A stretch of DNA of 64,000 nucleotides from Gnetum montanum (lineage: Eukaryota; Streptophyta; Gnetopsida; Gnetales; Gnetaceae), in NCBI GenBank assembly GCA_015680685.1, contig MNCI01004863.1:163190-227189 (forward strand), in the 5' to 3' direction. This document shows, piece by piece, positions 23,231 to 34,432 of this stretch; positions within the stretch are counted from its first letter, which is position 1, and each line of letters starts with the position of its first letter. The notes below the pieces were generated by a model. It searched no databases, was not told the origin of the DNA, and was given only the letters and a program-made list of their open reading frames with translations. The position numbers and the translations under genes are program-made.

Positions 23231-24232
23231 AGAACCAATAGTTGACACTGAAAACCTTTGCAACCAATGACAAGTGAGCCTACATGACCTCTTTCTCATA
23301 TTTTTTGCACAACAAAGAAACTACTAAACTTTGTAACATATGTAATCTATCATAGCCTAGTTTGCTGATCATTTTATATGGCCTTATGCATTGTATTATG
23401 ACAACATGTTTTCTTTGTTTTGTTTCTTGTTCTCTTGGAGTTGTGCTTGCAAGATGAAGTTTGGGTTCATTACAAAGGTGCAACTCATTATGATAGCAAG
23501 TCATCACATGACCTCAATGTATAAGATTCAATGATTTTGTCCTACTATGTTGAGATTGTTTATTCCACTTAACTCATATCACCTCTCCTTAAGTCCAATA
23601 CTATAACTTAATTATAACCTTCCTCACCCTAAATAACAATGTTAACTAATTTTGTACATTCATGCTTTATGGCCATATGAAATCCGTTCGCCATGCACCA
23701 CTATAAATTTTTTTGAATGTAACACATCTCATTCAATGGGAAAACTATCAAGTCTGTCAAATGTAACACACATCATTCAACAAGAAAACCAAATCAAACT
23801 AGCCTTCGCAAAGAAACCCAATGAGGGTTTCACCCAAAAAAAGGGAAGAAAATTTCCAAAAAGCTAATAGGCCAATGAAGACCAAGAGACAAATTGATGG
23901 CTCTAAACATGCTAAGGGAGGATTCCAATAGCCAAAGGAAATCCTAGAGTGAGGTGTTGTTTCCTCAAATGCATTTCCAAGTGACCAACACTTCAAAACA
24001 TGAAGAGTGAAGACTTATTGACCATTTAACATGTCAACGACACATTGTAGTAGTCATGAAGTTAACATTTGAAACTCATTGTTAACACTACAACCATTTC
24101 CCTATAGCCAATAATAGCCCATACCATAACCTTATCCGATCATCATAAATGATCTTTGGTATGGTTCGACACTATAGAATCAAGCACTGAGAGGGAACAT
24201 TGGTGATGGATTTGTAGTGGCATTTTGTATTC

Positions 24233-24288
24233 TTCATTGGTTCCTCTAAGGTCAATCCTCAAGACACCAACAAAGAGGAACCAATGAA
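24233..24288. other. Hairpin with perfect 15-bp stem
   Basis: TTCATTGGTTCCTCT at 24233-24247 and its exact reverse complement at 24274-24288, with a 26-nt loop. Outside the stem, imperfect complementarity continues (GCATTTTGT on the left, AAAATGC on the right). It lies in the 3' region of element B. It could be a transcript 3'-end structure or a small foldback; the sequence alone does not decide. Confidence 0.7.
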
Positions 24289-25012
24289 ACACCACCAAAG
24301 AAAATGCATGTTATAATATTTTTGCATTGTAACTTTTACCCCATAAAATCTAAGGCTAAAATTTCATTGTAAAATGTGAAAATTGTAATCCATGAGATGC
24401 AATTTCACATACTTTAACTTTTGGAACTAAAAATGCCTCATAAGTGGTCAAAGCCTCAATCCTCAGGAGAAAAAAGTTATATTATGTCCAAATTTGGGCT
24501 TGGGGGTGTAAAAAATGCCTTTTGAACTACCAAAATTGGAATTTTCATGGGTTTTGTAGGGGGTATAACTTTTTCTATGCTAGAAACACTTGTTCTCAGC
24601 ATTAGGGGGTATTCATCATCTATGCCTAGTGTTTGAGGGTATAACTTCTACATCCCAATGTGGCTCCAAAAGCCCCACCATTACTCTAGTTGCTCTAGTG
24701 TGGCCTTAGCACCTCAACATTGTTCTAGCCTCAACATTGATGTTGAACCCCCAACATTGCCCATGCACCCTAGCATGGCTATTGTAGGCTCAACATTGCT
24801 CCTAGAAGTTCTAGCATTGATGGAAAAGGCTAGCATGTGTAAAATTTCCATTTACTTTTTTTGGTAAGCAGAATAACTTTGGTACCATGGGGTATCAAAA
24901 CTTATCATACATGGAAACCATATTGGATTTAGACACCTACAACTCCTACACATAATACTAATCTACCAACAATTAGATAGAAATTTGCAACAAAATTTAT
25001 GGCCATGAAACC

Positions 25013-25020
25013 TATATAAA
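25013..25020 (+). promoter_or_regulatory. TATA box in 3' region of Tat element B
   Basis: TATATAAA in the context CCTATATAAACCAAG, about 600 bp before the end of the B-type sequence. It suits an LTR U3/R border. Confidence 0.5.
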
Positions 25021-25659
25021 CCAAGCTCCAACACCATGGAAAGGTTCATTCTTTGGCATTCAAGAGCTTTGAAAATTCATTTTTGACATGAAGATTTTAA
25101 GAGCAGATTTCAACATGGAACTCATAGCCATTATTACATCCTAGATATTGTGTAGGGTTTTGTAACAATTTTGAGCAACATGAGCATCAAGACTCCTAGT
25201 GTGTCTCTTCTTTGTAACCCAAAATCCCAACACATCTTACCTCCCTAAAACAGCAACGTTGCAAATCTAGTAAGGAATACAACAAGGTTTTATAATTTTG
25301 GGAGTTGTAGATCATCTAGATCATGGAGTTGACGATGGAATTCAAGGCTACCAACTTTGATAGTCTCCAAGCCCCCAGTAAAGTGAATTCTTTGCTTCCT
25401 TAGGAACCACTTGTACACACTCTAAACTCTCTTTATTTTCATCATAATAAAGTTTATAGTTCTATTTGTTGTGCAAGTTAGTGTCAGCTTACTTTGTATT
25501 CTATGCATTTATTTTTTATATTTGCATTAATTTCTTATTTTATTACCTCCATTTACACTTTGTAAGTCCCTGGGTGATTGACAAGACTGTCCAAGGTACC
25601 TTAATCCTATTTTTGAAGGCTCCTGGGATCCGAGGTTAGAGCTGTTTTGACTGAGATCT

Positions 25660-26466
25660 TTGATTTTCTAGCAATCATATTTTCTAGTTACTATAGTAAT
25701 TTTATTCAAAATTTCCATGCATATGTTATATTCTACTTCTTTTTTAGTGATCAACCACTGGGTACCTTCTTGTCTAGTGGTTGCTACATACATACACTAT
25801 TGTACACACATTTCTTCTACACATCTATTACAAGTTGTAATAGCCTCATGTTTTATGGTTCAGATCTTTTGCACAAAATTGTACCCATTATCACTGTATG
25901 TGATACATGGAACTCTATATCTTTGAATAATTTTATCTTCATCCTTAGAAATTTTCAAGGACATGTCTCTAATTCCAAGCTTAGCCTCTATAATACTAAG
26001 CCATGTTTTTCCCATGAGTATAGGAAATTTCTTTTTGTATAGGGATAAGACCAGCCATTTATGATGGTGATTACATCCTTCACTTATCTAAGTGAAATAG
26101 TAATTGAGAAATCTAGAAGCTCTAATTGAATGTTACTCTTCTTCAATGAGGAAAGATTTTAGGCCTTGTCTATATCTTGTAAAATAAGGTTTACTATTGA
26201 TCCAAAATATAATAAAGCCTTGCATGGTTTATGTTTTTCTATTTGGAAATAAACTAAGGAACTTCCAAGATCTATTATTTTTTTTGGAAAGTTCTTATAC
26301 TTTAATCCAATAGGTTGCTATTTGTGTAAACACGACAGTTGGTAGATTCTTATTTGTTGATGTTGGAAGCATAGTGTTTTCCTAAGAGGTGTATGTAAAC
26401 AAGACAAAGTTAGGTGAAGTATCCATTCTTTGAACCTTTTCTGGAGTTATCCTAAAGAAGGGACTA
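25660..26466 (-). pseudogene. Protease C-terminal region and linker, element C
   Basis: On the minus strand this matches 37165-37960 of element D nearly throughout. It includes the segment corresponding to RAWLSTMDAKLEIRLFFGN of D (about 37650), which resembles the strand-turn-strand end of gypsy proteases, and the following linker. The long plus-strand frame at 25647-26042 is only a shadow of this. Stops and indels are present. Confidence 0.6.
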
Positions 26467-27522
26467 TAGACCTTTTGGTTTTGGTATGTCAAAACATTAA
26501 GAAAAATGGAAGACAAGTTTGTTTATACATCTATGATTGTTGTGCTTGTAGGACAAGATTGAGCAAAGCTATGGGCAAGGAATGAATTCATCATGTAAAG
26601 AAAGTGGAAGAAAGACATTTTCAAGAAACAATAGACATATTGCCAAAATTGGAGTAATCTTAGGCAAAGATGTCTTTCAGAAATAGTAGACATCTTTCTC
26701 CAGGAAAAGACATCTTCATCATAGAAAAACATATTCACTGAATGAAGGCTAGTATTAAAGAGACATCTTCTAGAATTGAGACTTTAGAAAGATATCATTT
26801 ATGAAACAGAGATGTCTTGCTAGAATTAATAACAAATTTAGAGAGATGTCCCAGGCACAAAGAAGACTTTTTTAATGACTATTAATGATCATTAGCTAGT
26901 CATTACATGAGTTCCAAGATGGATTTAGAAACATGAAAGCTATAAGAAGACTTGATATGCATTGGGAAAAGTGCAAGCCTTGTTGAATTCATTGTACAAT
27001 AATCTATAATCATTGAATTCTTTGTTGCTCCTCATTTTCTTATCATTTTGGAATTGTAAAGTATGTTGTACCTAACTATACAAGGATCAACAAATTGAGT
27101 TGCAATTATCCCTTGTAATTCTTGTTCATGTTGCCCTGCTAGGTTGATGTGCTTGAGCTTGTCGAGATCCTATAGGATTGAGTTTTTGGTGCTGTAGTAC
27201 AACACTCCAATGTAGAGCTCAACATTGTAAAGTTTGTGGAAGCCTTGAAATCATATTTTGAAGCCTGATGGGACCTTGTAGTGTTGAGTGATTGGTGCAA
27301 TAGTATAATACTCCAAAGTGGGTCTTGAATAGTGTATAGGGAGTAGAACCTTCAACCAAATTTTGAGAGCAACAAAGTCCAAAGCTATGCTCCTGATCTA
27401 ACCTTTGAGTGTGGACTACCCAAGTTGGGGAACCATGTTAAATTTGGTGTGTGTGCTTTGTATCTTTAAGTTTTAAATTGATGAACTTATTCATCACCTC
27501 CCCTTCTAAGTTCAATGATCCA
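26467..27522 (+). repeat. 5' LTR of the copia-type element (about 1056 bp)
   Basis: Aligns by eye with 31866-32624 over its first 750 bp, with conserved runs such as GAATGAAGGCTAGTA and AAGAAGACTTGAT. Its TG start has decayed to TA (the 3' copy has TGTTCC). It ends in CA at 27522, four bases before the primer site. The first half contains many AAGATGTCTT/AAGACATCTT boxes. Near 27165-27345 a segment with GTACAACACTCCA/GTATAATACTCCA is tandemly duplicated. Confidence 0.8.
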
Positions 27523-27526
27523 AAAG

Positions 27527-27544
27527 TGGTATTAGCACCTGGTA
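27527..27544 (+). other. Primer-binding site (initiator Met tRNA type), copia-type element
   Basis: TGGTATTAGCACCTGGTA matches the common plant copia primer site TGGTATCAGAGC with CCAGGT after it, allowing a few changes. It follows the LTR CA end by four bases. Confidence 0.75.
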
Positions 27545-27578
27545 CTCTTTGTTTCATCATCAACTTCAAGAGTGAACA

Positions 27579-28318
27579 ATGGAGGGGACATCCTACTCAA
27601 AGTCACCTATATTCAATGGATTCAACTTCACCTACTATAAAGCTAGGATGCAAGAATTCTTCACGTCTATGGAGTTTGAAGTATGGGAGTCAATCCTGGA
27701 AAGCTATGCTCCACCTATTGATAGCATCATCGGCATCATCAAGCCTTGCAAAAAATGATCCTAAGAAGAAAAGGATAATTTCATGTTTGATTTAAAAGTG
27801 AAAAATTATTTATATTGTGCATTGAATAAATCTAATATTAATAGGATAGTTGGATGCAAAACAACCAAAGAAATTTGGAAAATTTTAAAGGCTACTTATG
27901 AAGGCACCTATATTATTAAGCAATCAAAATTGTTAGTTCTACAAAGTGAATATGATAAACTCAAAATGGCAGAAAGTGAGAAAATGAAGGATTATTTCTT
28001 TAGAGCTAACTATCTTGTTGTAGCAATTAGAGGGATAGGAAAGGATCTACCTGAAAGTAATCTAATTATCAAAATGATCAAAACTTTACAATCAAAATTA
28101 CAACCAAAGGTTATAGCCATGGAGAAAATCAAAGATTTCTTAACTCTAAAATCTGAGGAACTTCAAATTTCTTTCATTGCCTATTAAATGAATCTCATAA
28201 GTGAAGGAGCTATTCAAGAAGGACTTATTACCTTGAATATTGCTTCAAAGGAAAAGGAGCTTAATGAGAATGATGAGGGAAATGAAGATGAGATTTCCTT
28301 TTTCATAAGAAAGCTATA
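27579..28318 (+). pseudogene. Copia-type Gag (UBN2/DUF4219-like)
   Basis: Starts at ATG 27579 with MEGTSYSKSPIFNGFNFTYY, the N-terminal form of plant copia Gag. KARMQEFFTSMEFEVWESIL follows, then after two stops in the same frame FDLKVKNYLYCALNKSN, TTKEIWKILKATYEGT, QSEYDKLKMAESEKMKDYF and IKMIKTLQSKLQPKV. The order and the TKEIW and Y-x-x-x-KM-x-E motifs fit the gag-polypeptide family of Ty1-copia elements. Three in-frame stops are present, otherwise the frame is well kept over about 240 codons, making it the best preserved ORF of the copia-type element. Confidence 0.8.
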
Positions 28319-29104
28319 ATGACTAATCACTAGAAGGAACAAAGGAACACATTAGCAAAGATTAAATCAGACCAAAGGTAGGAAAAGAGCTAAGAATTTT
28401 TTAAATTCCAATTTATACTTCTCTTCTGTAGAATGTTGGATGTATGGTGGTAGGGGCCATATGGCTCTCAAATTTCTAGTAGTTTCAATATGCAATTTAA
28501 GAACAAATCAATTGAAGAAGTTAAGAAAATCAACTTATGTACAATTTAGTATGATGGGGAGCAAAGTGAAGAAGAAGTAGAGAAAGATGCTGGAAATTCT
28601 CATCTCATCTACATGACCCTTACTGATGGTGATTCATCAAATGATGAAGTTAATGACAATGAGAGGTTTGATATATTATGTAAAGAACTTTTAAATTTTC
28701 AAAATCTTTGCACTAAGTTGAATAAACAAGTCAATTCTAACAATTAGGAAATATCCTCATTAAACTTAACTATTCATGATCTTAACAAACAATTCTCAAA
28801 CCTCAAGGCTAAGAATGAAGCACTAACCAGATCATGTGAGAAGATGAAAGAAGAACTTCCTGATGTTAAGCTGGTGAATGAAAGACTAACCAGTGGAAAA
28901 TAATTTCTTCAAATGGTTCTTTGAAAAGGAAGAAGTCAACAAGATAGAAGTGGACTTGGATGCTGCCCCCAAGAAGAGGAACCTTCATCTCATCTAAAGG
29001 AACCTCCAAGGAACAAGGACTTTACATCAAGGGAAGCTCCTATCCAATATAAAACTCCTCAAAGGCTTGATCTCTCTAATAATTTATTCAATAGGATAAT
29101 TAGA

Positions 29105-29146
29105 TGTTATTATTGTAATAAGATTGGGCATAAACAATGGGAGTGC
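29105..29146 (+). pseudogene. CCHC zinc knuckle of copia-type Gag
   Basis: CYYCNKIGHKQWEC has exact C-x2-C-x4-H-x4-C spacing with no substitution. It is out of frame with the gag start at 27579, so at least one frameshift lies between. The motif binds RNA in packaging. In normal copia elements protease and integrase would come next; here they do not. Confidence 0.8.
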
Positions 29147-29559
29147 AATCTAAAGTTTTATCATACAAGTACATGGGCATATCACAAGACTCCTTGGCTT
29201 TATCAAAATGCACTAAGAAAGGGTTTTATGCAGGATCATAGAGAAGTTTGGAAGTCAACTCAAAGGACCAAGGCTATCAAAACGGAATGGATAGTTAAAT
29301 GAGACCAAGAGCATTAGGACACTTTCACCAAAAAATGTTTTAGAGGAAGTCATGCATTGGACATTAGGGAAGTTCAATTCAAAGGAGATTCCTCAAAAGA
29401 GGAAACACATTCTTTAGCTCTTTAAACTTCATCACCTTCTGATAACATGAAAGGTAGGTAGAGGTAATTTTTTTCTTTTTTTTTTCAAGGGCTCATTAAG
29501 ACTATAGACCAATGGAAACCTTCCAATACCTCACCTTGATTTTTGACAAAAGACATATT

Positions 29560-29720
29560 TCAAAAGTGAAAGACATCTCTGCAAAGATGTCTTTGAAACA
29601 ACAAAGAGGTCTATCTGATTTTTCAATTATTGCAGGAAAGATGTCTTTAGTAAATAAAAGATGTCTACTATATTTTTAATATGTGAAAAATACATCTTTC
29701 TATTGAAAAATATGTATCTT
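29560..29720 (+). promoter_or_regulatory. Internal cluster of AAGATGTCTT-type boxes
   Basis: Boxes such as AAGACATCTC, AAGATGTCTT (twice), AAGATGTCTA and ATACATCTTT recur every 20-40 bp, just in front of the extra ORF. The same boxes fill the LTRs of this element, so the segment could be an internal promoter-like duplicate of LTR sequence. Function is inference. Confidence 0.5.
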
Positions 29721-29829
29721 TTCTCATTTAAAGCCCTTGTTTTCCTGTGGCTATAAAAGACAAAACCCCCCATTTTATCATATTCCTTCTCAGAGACCCC
29801 ACATGGATGACTAGGGCTCCACCATTTGT

Positions 29830-31460
29830 AGAGATTTTGGTAGAGATGGCCCACAAGAAGATTGGCATGTCCAGAAATCCACCCAAAAAATGTGAAAGAG
29901 GAAGTTCTAGTAGTATGCCACCTTCATACACACCCCTGTCTCAAAGTTCAAGTGCTTAGCATAGGTTTTAAGCTACAAGAACTACTACTATGATTTTTGA
30001 GCATTCCTTTAATTTCTGACTTCATAGAAAACAAGCTTTGTTAGATTATTTCAAGCCTTTGAATGGAAAACTTTCATTTCTATGAATTTTCTTGTCCCTG
30101 AAGTGCTTATTAGAGAATTATATTGTAATATTGTTCTTTCTAATGCTATTGTTAAGGCATTCACATTCATTGTTGGTGAAATTATTATTGAAGTCTCTTC
30201 CCAAATTGTCAATGAACTTCTAGGTATTTCTAGTTCTGATGTATTTTGGGTTATTCTATGCATGATATCTACACCAATGGTATAATTCCTATAGCTCATC
30301 ATGAATTTTGTGATGTTTTATTTGGAAGAGATATGACATTTGATATAAGTCATATTATGTGGAGCAAGATGGCTCCTAATGCCTCCACCTTGTTACTTAT
30401 TATTTTGTATAATATAATGGTGAAGGGAGGTAGTTACAGTTATTTGCTACCATCCCAAGGTTTTGTACTATATTGCTTGCTGATAGGATTACCATTGGAT
30501 TTGGGGAACACACTTTGTCAATACATTCTAAGTTTGTATGCTAAGGAGAGAATCCTTGGGCACCCTTAACTCATCATCATGTTAATATGCTAGAGGGATG
30601 TACCTATTCTAGAGTTTCCTTTGCTTATAGGCAAGCAAAGTCTTAATGAGTACATTGAGAAGAGGAGTTCTTCTCATGCAGCAGAAGCAAGATCCAACAC
30701 CAGACCTTCAAAACACAAGAAGGTAGCCTCTCTATAGTTACAATGATCAAAATCCTATAGTTCTCAACTTTGTTCTTCTCTAAAGAAGTCATTTCAACCC
30801 TTTGACCATTCCATTGGAAAGCTTGGGAGGAACCTCTCTTACTTGCATAAGATTTTAGATGACGTTGGGATTCCTCCTCTCTTTGATGGACAAGTATATG
30901 AGGAGGTCACTACTCCTTCTATCTCTAAAAATGAGGAGGATGCTCTTGTTCCTCCATGACATTCTTTAGTAGCAGGCCCCTCACACACATATGACTCTGG
31001 AATTAAGTTAGATTCTAAGCTAGAGGCATCCCTAGCTAGTGTCTAGGGGGAGCATCATGCTTCCATGTAGCAGTTAGAGCACCATGATCTAGTCCCACTT
31101 TCTCACACTATTCTACCCATGTTAATGCTCCTAGCTCTTTTAAGAAATAAGCTATGGAGAGAATCTTTGGGACCACATCCCAATGGATCCTAATTTAGCA
31201 ACCTCTAGCTCACCAACTTCCTCTTAGTTTCAAGTGAAGCTTTTTCCTATGTGGGCTCCAGTGTAGTAGGTTAAGTCCTTAGATGAGATCACTCAAAAAT
31301 CTAGTTGTCCCAACACTAGAAATGATGACAATGAGGATGAGACTTATCCTCCATCTCAAGAAATGGTGGATTCTAAGTCTAAGGATGCTATTGAGGTTAG
31401 TGATTAAGATCTCATCAGGTTGTTTGTCCTGTTCTTTTGGTGATAGAAAAGGATGAGACA
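29830..31460 (+). pseudogene. Extra ORF resembling the plant transposon-protein family (Transposase_32-like)
   Basis: The start may be the Met in MAHKKIGMSRNPPKKCERGS (29846). The recognisable core is at 30040-30285, with FQAFEWKTFISMNFLVP, PEVLIRELYCNI and GEIIIEVSSQIVNELLGIS. It then changes frame to 30246-30569 with FDISHIMWSKMAPNASTLLL and GSYSYLLPSQGFVLYCLLIG. The pattern of ELxREFYxNL, then VxGxxxxxSxxxINxLLGxP, is what I know from the plant-specific domain listed as putative plant transposon protein, common as extra ORF in plant retroelements. A Ser/Asp-rich tail follows to about 31460. Several stops and one frameshift. Its biochemical role is not known. Confidence 0.55.
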
Positions 31461-31849
31461 TTTTTTGCTATCACATATGTGATTTTGGGACTTTGCACAT
31501 ATGTGATTGATCTATGGATAGTTGTATTTTGAGATGCTTCTAAATACTTTATGGATGATTATGAATAGATGGTGTTTTTTCCAGTTATCTCTATGTGGTC
31601 TATTGATTTTTCTTACACTTTTCACTTGACTCACATCCTTTTGATCCTCCACATTTATCCTAATCCCTAGATGCCATAGGAATTTATATGTCTTTATGTT
31701 TTTCATACAATATCTTTTATGACAATTTTTTATCTATTTATATATATCTATCTATTTGACCTTTTTGGTAATATCCAAGAAAGGGGAGAAGTATTGTGCA
31801 TAATTATTGGAACAAGGCTAACCCATTTTCTTAAGTTTTGGACATTACT

Positions 31850-31863
31850 AAAAAGGGGAAGAT
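31850..31863 (+). other. Polypurine tract, copia-type element
   Basis: AAAAAGGGGAAGA directly precedes the 3' LTR start (TGTTCC at 31866). It is the expected plus-strand primer of copia elements. Confidence 0.8.
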
Positions 31864-31865
31864 TA

Positions 31866-32624
31866 TGTTCCTTTTGGTTTGGTATGTGAAAACATTAAGA
31901 AAAATTGAAGACAAGTTTGTTTACATGTCTGTGATTGCTATGCTTGCAAGATAGGATTGATCAAGGTTATGGGAAAGGAACCAATTCATGATGCAAAGAA
32001 AGTGGAAGAGAGATATCTCTAGGAAATTGTAGATGTCTTGGCAAAATTGAAGTAATCTTAGGCAAAGATGTCTTCAAGAAACAATAGATGTATTTCTTTA
32101 GGAAAAGATGTCTTCATCACAAAAAGACGTCTTCACTGAATGAAGGCTAGTACTATAAAGATGTCTTCCATAAGACAAAGACATCTTTCAGAATGAATAC
32201 TTTAGAAAGATATCTTTCACGAAACAAAGACATCTTCTCAGAATTGAAGGCACATTCAAAGAGACTTCTCAGGCATGAAGAAGATGTCTTCCATGATCAT
32301 TAATGATCATTGGCTAGATGTTTCACGTGTTCCAAGATAGATTTAAAAACACAGTAGCTATAAGAAGACTTGATGTACATTGGGAAAAGTGCAAGACTTG
32401 TTGTATTCATTGTACAATCATCTATAATCATTGACTTATCTATTTCTCCTCATTTTCTTATCATTTTGGCATTGTAAAGTTTGTTGTACCTAATTGTACA
32501 AGGATCAACAAACTAAGTTACAATTATTCCTTGTAATTCTTATGCTTGTTGCCCTATGAGGTTGATCTGCTTGAGCTTGTCAAGATCCTATGAGATAAGT
32601 TGTTGGTGTTGCCGTACAACACTC
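31866..32624 (+). repeat. 3' LTR of the copia-type element, truncated
   Basis: Matches 26467 to about 27240 of the 5' LTR; the last 300 bp or so of the LTR are absent. Between about 31990 and 32300 it carries ten or more boxes of the AAGATGTCTT/AAGACATCTT type. After about 32624 the sequence passes directly into gag of element C. Confidence 0.8.
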
Positions 32625-32639
32625 TAGTAAAGGTTTAGG

Positions 32640-33860
32640 GCATGCTCAGTCTTTTCTTCTACTATCTTTAGTATTGTAGCAAAATTTTTATCTGTGAAAT
32701 CCTACATTTTCTCTACCTTTATTGTAATTTCATTAATCTATTTAATGATTGGTAGAGTCTTCCATTGGATTGCATCTTCCAAAGTTTCTTCTTCTTGTGA
32801 CTCACATATCCTTACATCAGTTTTTCTTATCATTGGATCTCTATTGTATTCTTCTACTTATTCTCTTTTTCTTATCTTTAATTCTTCTAAAACCACTTGG
32901 TTAAGGAATTTTTGAATTTGATGCACTATAATTTTAGATAATCTACCTTGGGCATATACCCAAAGTGTTTATCTAGTCTTTCTTTTTAGCCCATTAATGA
33001 TGTTTCATAGTTGTTCACTTTGAGAAAATTTATGGCCTAAGAACTTATGTAATAATGAATAGTACATGACCGTTACCACATCAAGGGATTCATGTGTCCT
33101 TTGCTTCCATTCTTGGATCTATTTTCTCATATTAGACACTCTAGAGTAGGTTTGATACTTGTCATTGAAGAGCTCTAGCATGGTACTCCATCTTTGAATT
33201 GATGCTAGTTTTAAAGATTTATACTAGCTCTCTTCTTCCTTTATGAGTGTTCTAGGAAATAACTTCAAGTTCTATAAATCATTTTCAATGTTTTGTAGAG
33301 CATAGGTATTGTGGAGGATTTGGAGATGGTCTAATGAATGTACGTTATATCCACCTTCAAATTTTGGAATGTTGTTCATGTCTAGTCACTTGATGTGACT
33401 ATCCCTTACATGCATATTAGGAATATACATAGCTTCCCTAATATTGATCATATTTTGAGTGGCCAGTAGGAGCTCTTCATAGTCTTTAGGTTCATGAGAT
33501 TTACTGTAGAAATGATCCTTCTAATGCTCATGATACTCTCTTCCATTATGCTTAATCCTCTCTCTTTGTTCATCATGATTATCTTCTTTCTTATCAAGAT
33601 GCCTTTTTCTATCTACATATCTTTCATGGTCTCTTCTTCTTTCCCCATCACAATCCCTTAGTCTTTGTTCTTTCTTGTTTTAATCTTTAGGTGAATATGA
33701 GGAAGAAGATAAAGGAGTTGGAGAACAATGGTTATTGGATCTTCTTTTATGACTCCTTGATCCATCCCCTTTAGAATCAATGGAGGTTTTAGGCCTTGAA
33801 TTCCACCTAGCTAAATGTAATTTTATCTTAATGGGATCTTCAATGCAAATGATTGGTGTT
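32640..33860 (-). pseudogene. Gag, element C
   Basis: On the minus strand: an Arg/Asp/His-rich N-terminal region (SRSHKRRSNNHCSPTPLSSS, then KKEQRLRDCDGERRRDHERY), then PKDYEELLLATQNMINIREA, KFEGGYNVHSLDHLQILHNT, and a capsid-type region with WSTMLELFNDKYQ and FLGHKFSQSEQL. It agrees with 35300-36470 of element D in nucleotide order and in protein. The end at 32640 is homologous to about 36465 of D, just before the zinc knuckle, where the copia-type element breaks it. Confidence 0.75.
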
Positions 33861-34413
33861 TAAGAATGAGACTCATGAGTTTGATAAAATTTCTCATTTT
33901 TAAATATGACATCTTCATTTTCCTCTAGAACAACTATTTGAGATGCTTTTTTTTCCTTTTCATGTTCATGTCTTATCTCCATGACAATATCTCTTCTTGC
34001 CTAAGTATCCATTGGTTGGTATGACCTAGTAATGTCTTTTATGATCTAGTACCCTTCTTGTACATGACCAAGGTTTGATCTAATAAGGGTTGTTGAGAGC
34101 ATTGATGGCATTAAATGTTTCAATTTCAAGATAATGTTGCCCTGTAACTCTCTCCATCTAAGTTGTTCATCTTGGTAAAAGATAAATGTAAAATAAGGAT
34201 AGTAAGGATCAATATGAGCAAGAAATTATAGTTTGCATCAATTCAATTGAATCTTCTTCATTATAATCCTTGTTATGTCTTGCATTAAATTTAGTAGCAA
34301 GTCATGATTTTTACTTAGTTGTAGAAACCATGTTGAGTATTTGATGCTTAAGTATACATGATGCTTCATATAACGAAATTTGTAAAATCAAATAACTAGC
34401 AAATATTGACACA

Positions 34414-34432
34414 TCCTCAGTAATGACACCAA
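34414..34432 (-). other. Primer-binding site of Asp-tRNA type, element C
   Basis: On the minus strand TTGGTGTCATTACTGAGGA. The usual plant Athila/Tat primer site is TTGGCGCCGTTGCCGGGGA. All six differences are C-to-T or G-to-A. It lies immediately inside the LTR end at 34433. Confidence 0.75.

Larger units (their letters stand above)
7450..25640 (+). mobile_element. Tat-lineage Ty3/gypsy element B with 8-kb insert between protease and RT
   Basis: Plus-strand order: gag (about 7960-9560), zinc knuckle (9715-9850), protease (10599-11160), minisatellite (11675-11806), antisense multi-exon gene (17283-12166, minus), 189-bp tandem array (17690-19690), minisatellite remnant (19701-19735), RT (19831-21020), RNase H, archaeal-type second RNase H, integrase (to about 23230), then a long 3' region with a TATA box at 25013. 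The second RNase H marks the Tat lineage. The 5' LTR is not visible: element A abuts the leader at 7449. The 3' LTR ends could not be fixed. The copy is dead, with stops throughout. Confidence 0.75.
23250..25640 (+). repeat. 3' region of Tat element B, probably containing its 3' LTR
   Basis: No coding frame of note. A purine run at 23834-23853 could be a polypurine tract. A TATA box (25013-25020) indicates LTR promoter sequence, and 24640-24850 shares words such as CTCTAGTGTGGCC and CCCTAGCATGGCT with the 189-bp array upstream of RT. Two diverged copies of AATGTAACACATCTCATTCA lie near 23709 and 23757. The LTR borders could not be placed, because no second copy is in the window. Confidence 0.45.
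26467..32624 (+). mobile_element. Non-autonomous copia-type LTR element: gag plus extra ORF, no pol
   Basis: The 5' LTR (26467-27522) is followed by an initiator-Met type primer site (27527-27544), a copia-type gag, a CCHC zinc knuckle (29105-29146), a second unrelated ORF region (about 30040-31460), a polypurine tract (31850-31863) and a truncated 3' LTR (31866 to about 32624). No protease, integrase, RT or RNase H motif is present, and there is little room for them. The element would have needed proteins of a relative to move. It sits in element C; a 5-bp target repeat cannot be checked because its right end is lost. Confidence 0.75.

Noticed and set aside
25647-26042. 131-codon open frame on the plus strand, among the longest in the window
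   Set aside because: The opposite strand aligns with the protease-linker region of element D (37165-37960), so the plus-strand frame is a shadow.
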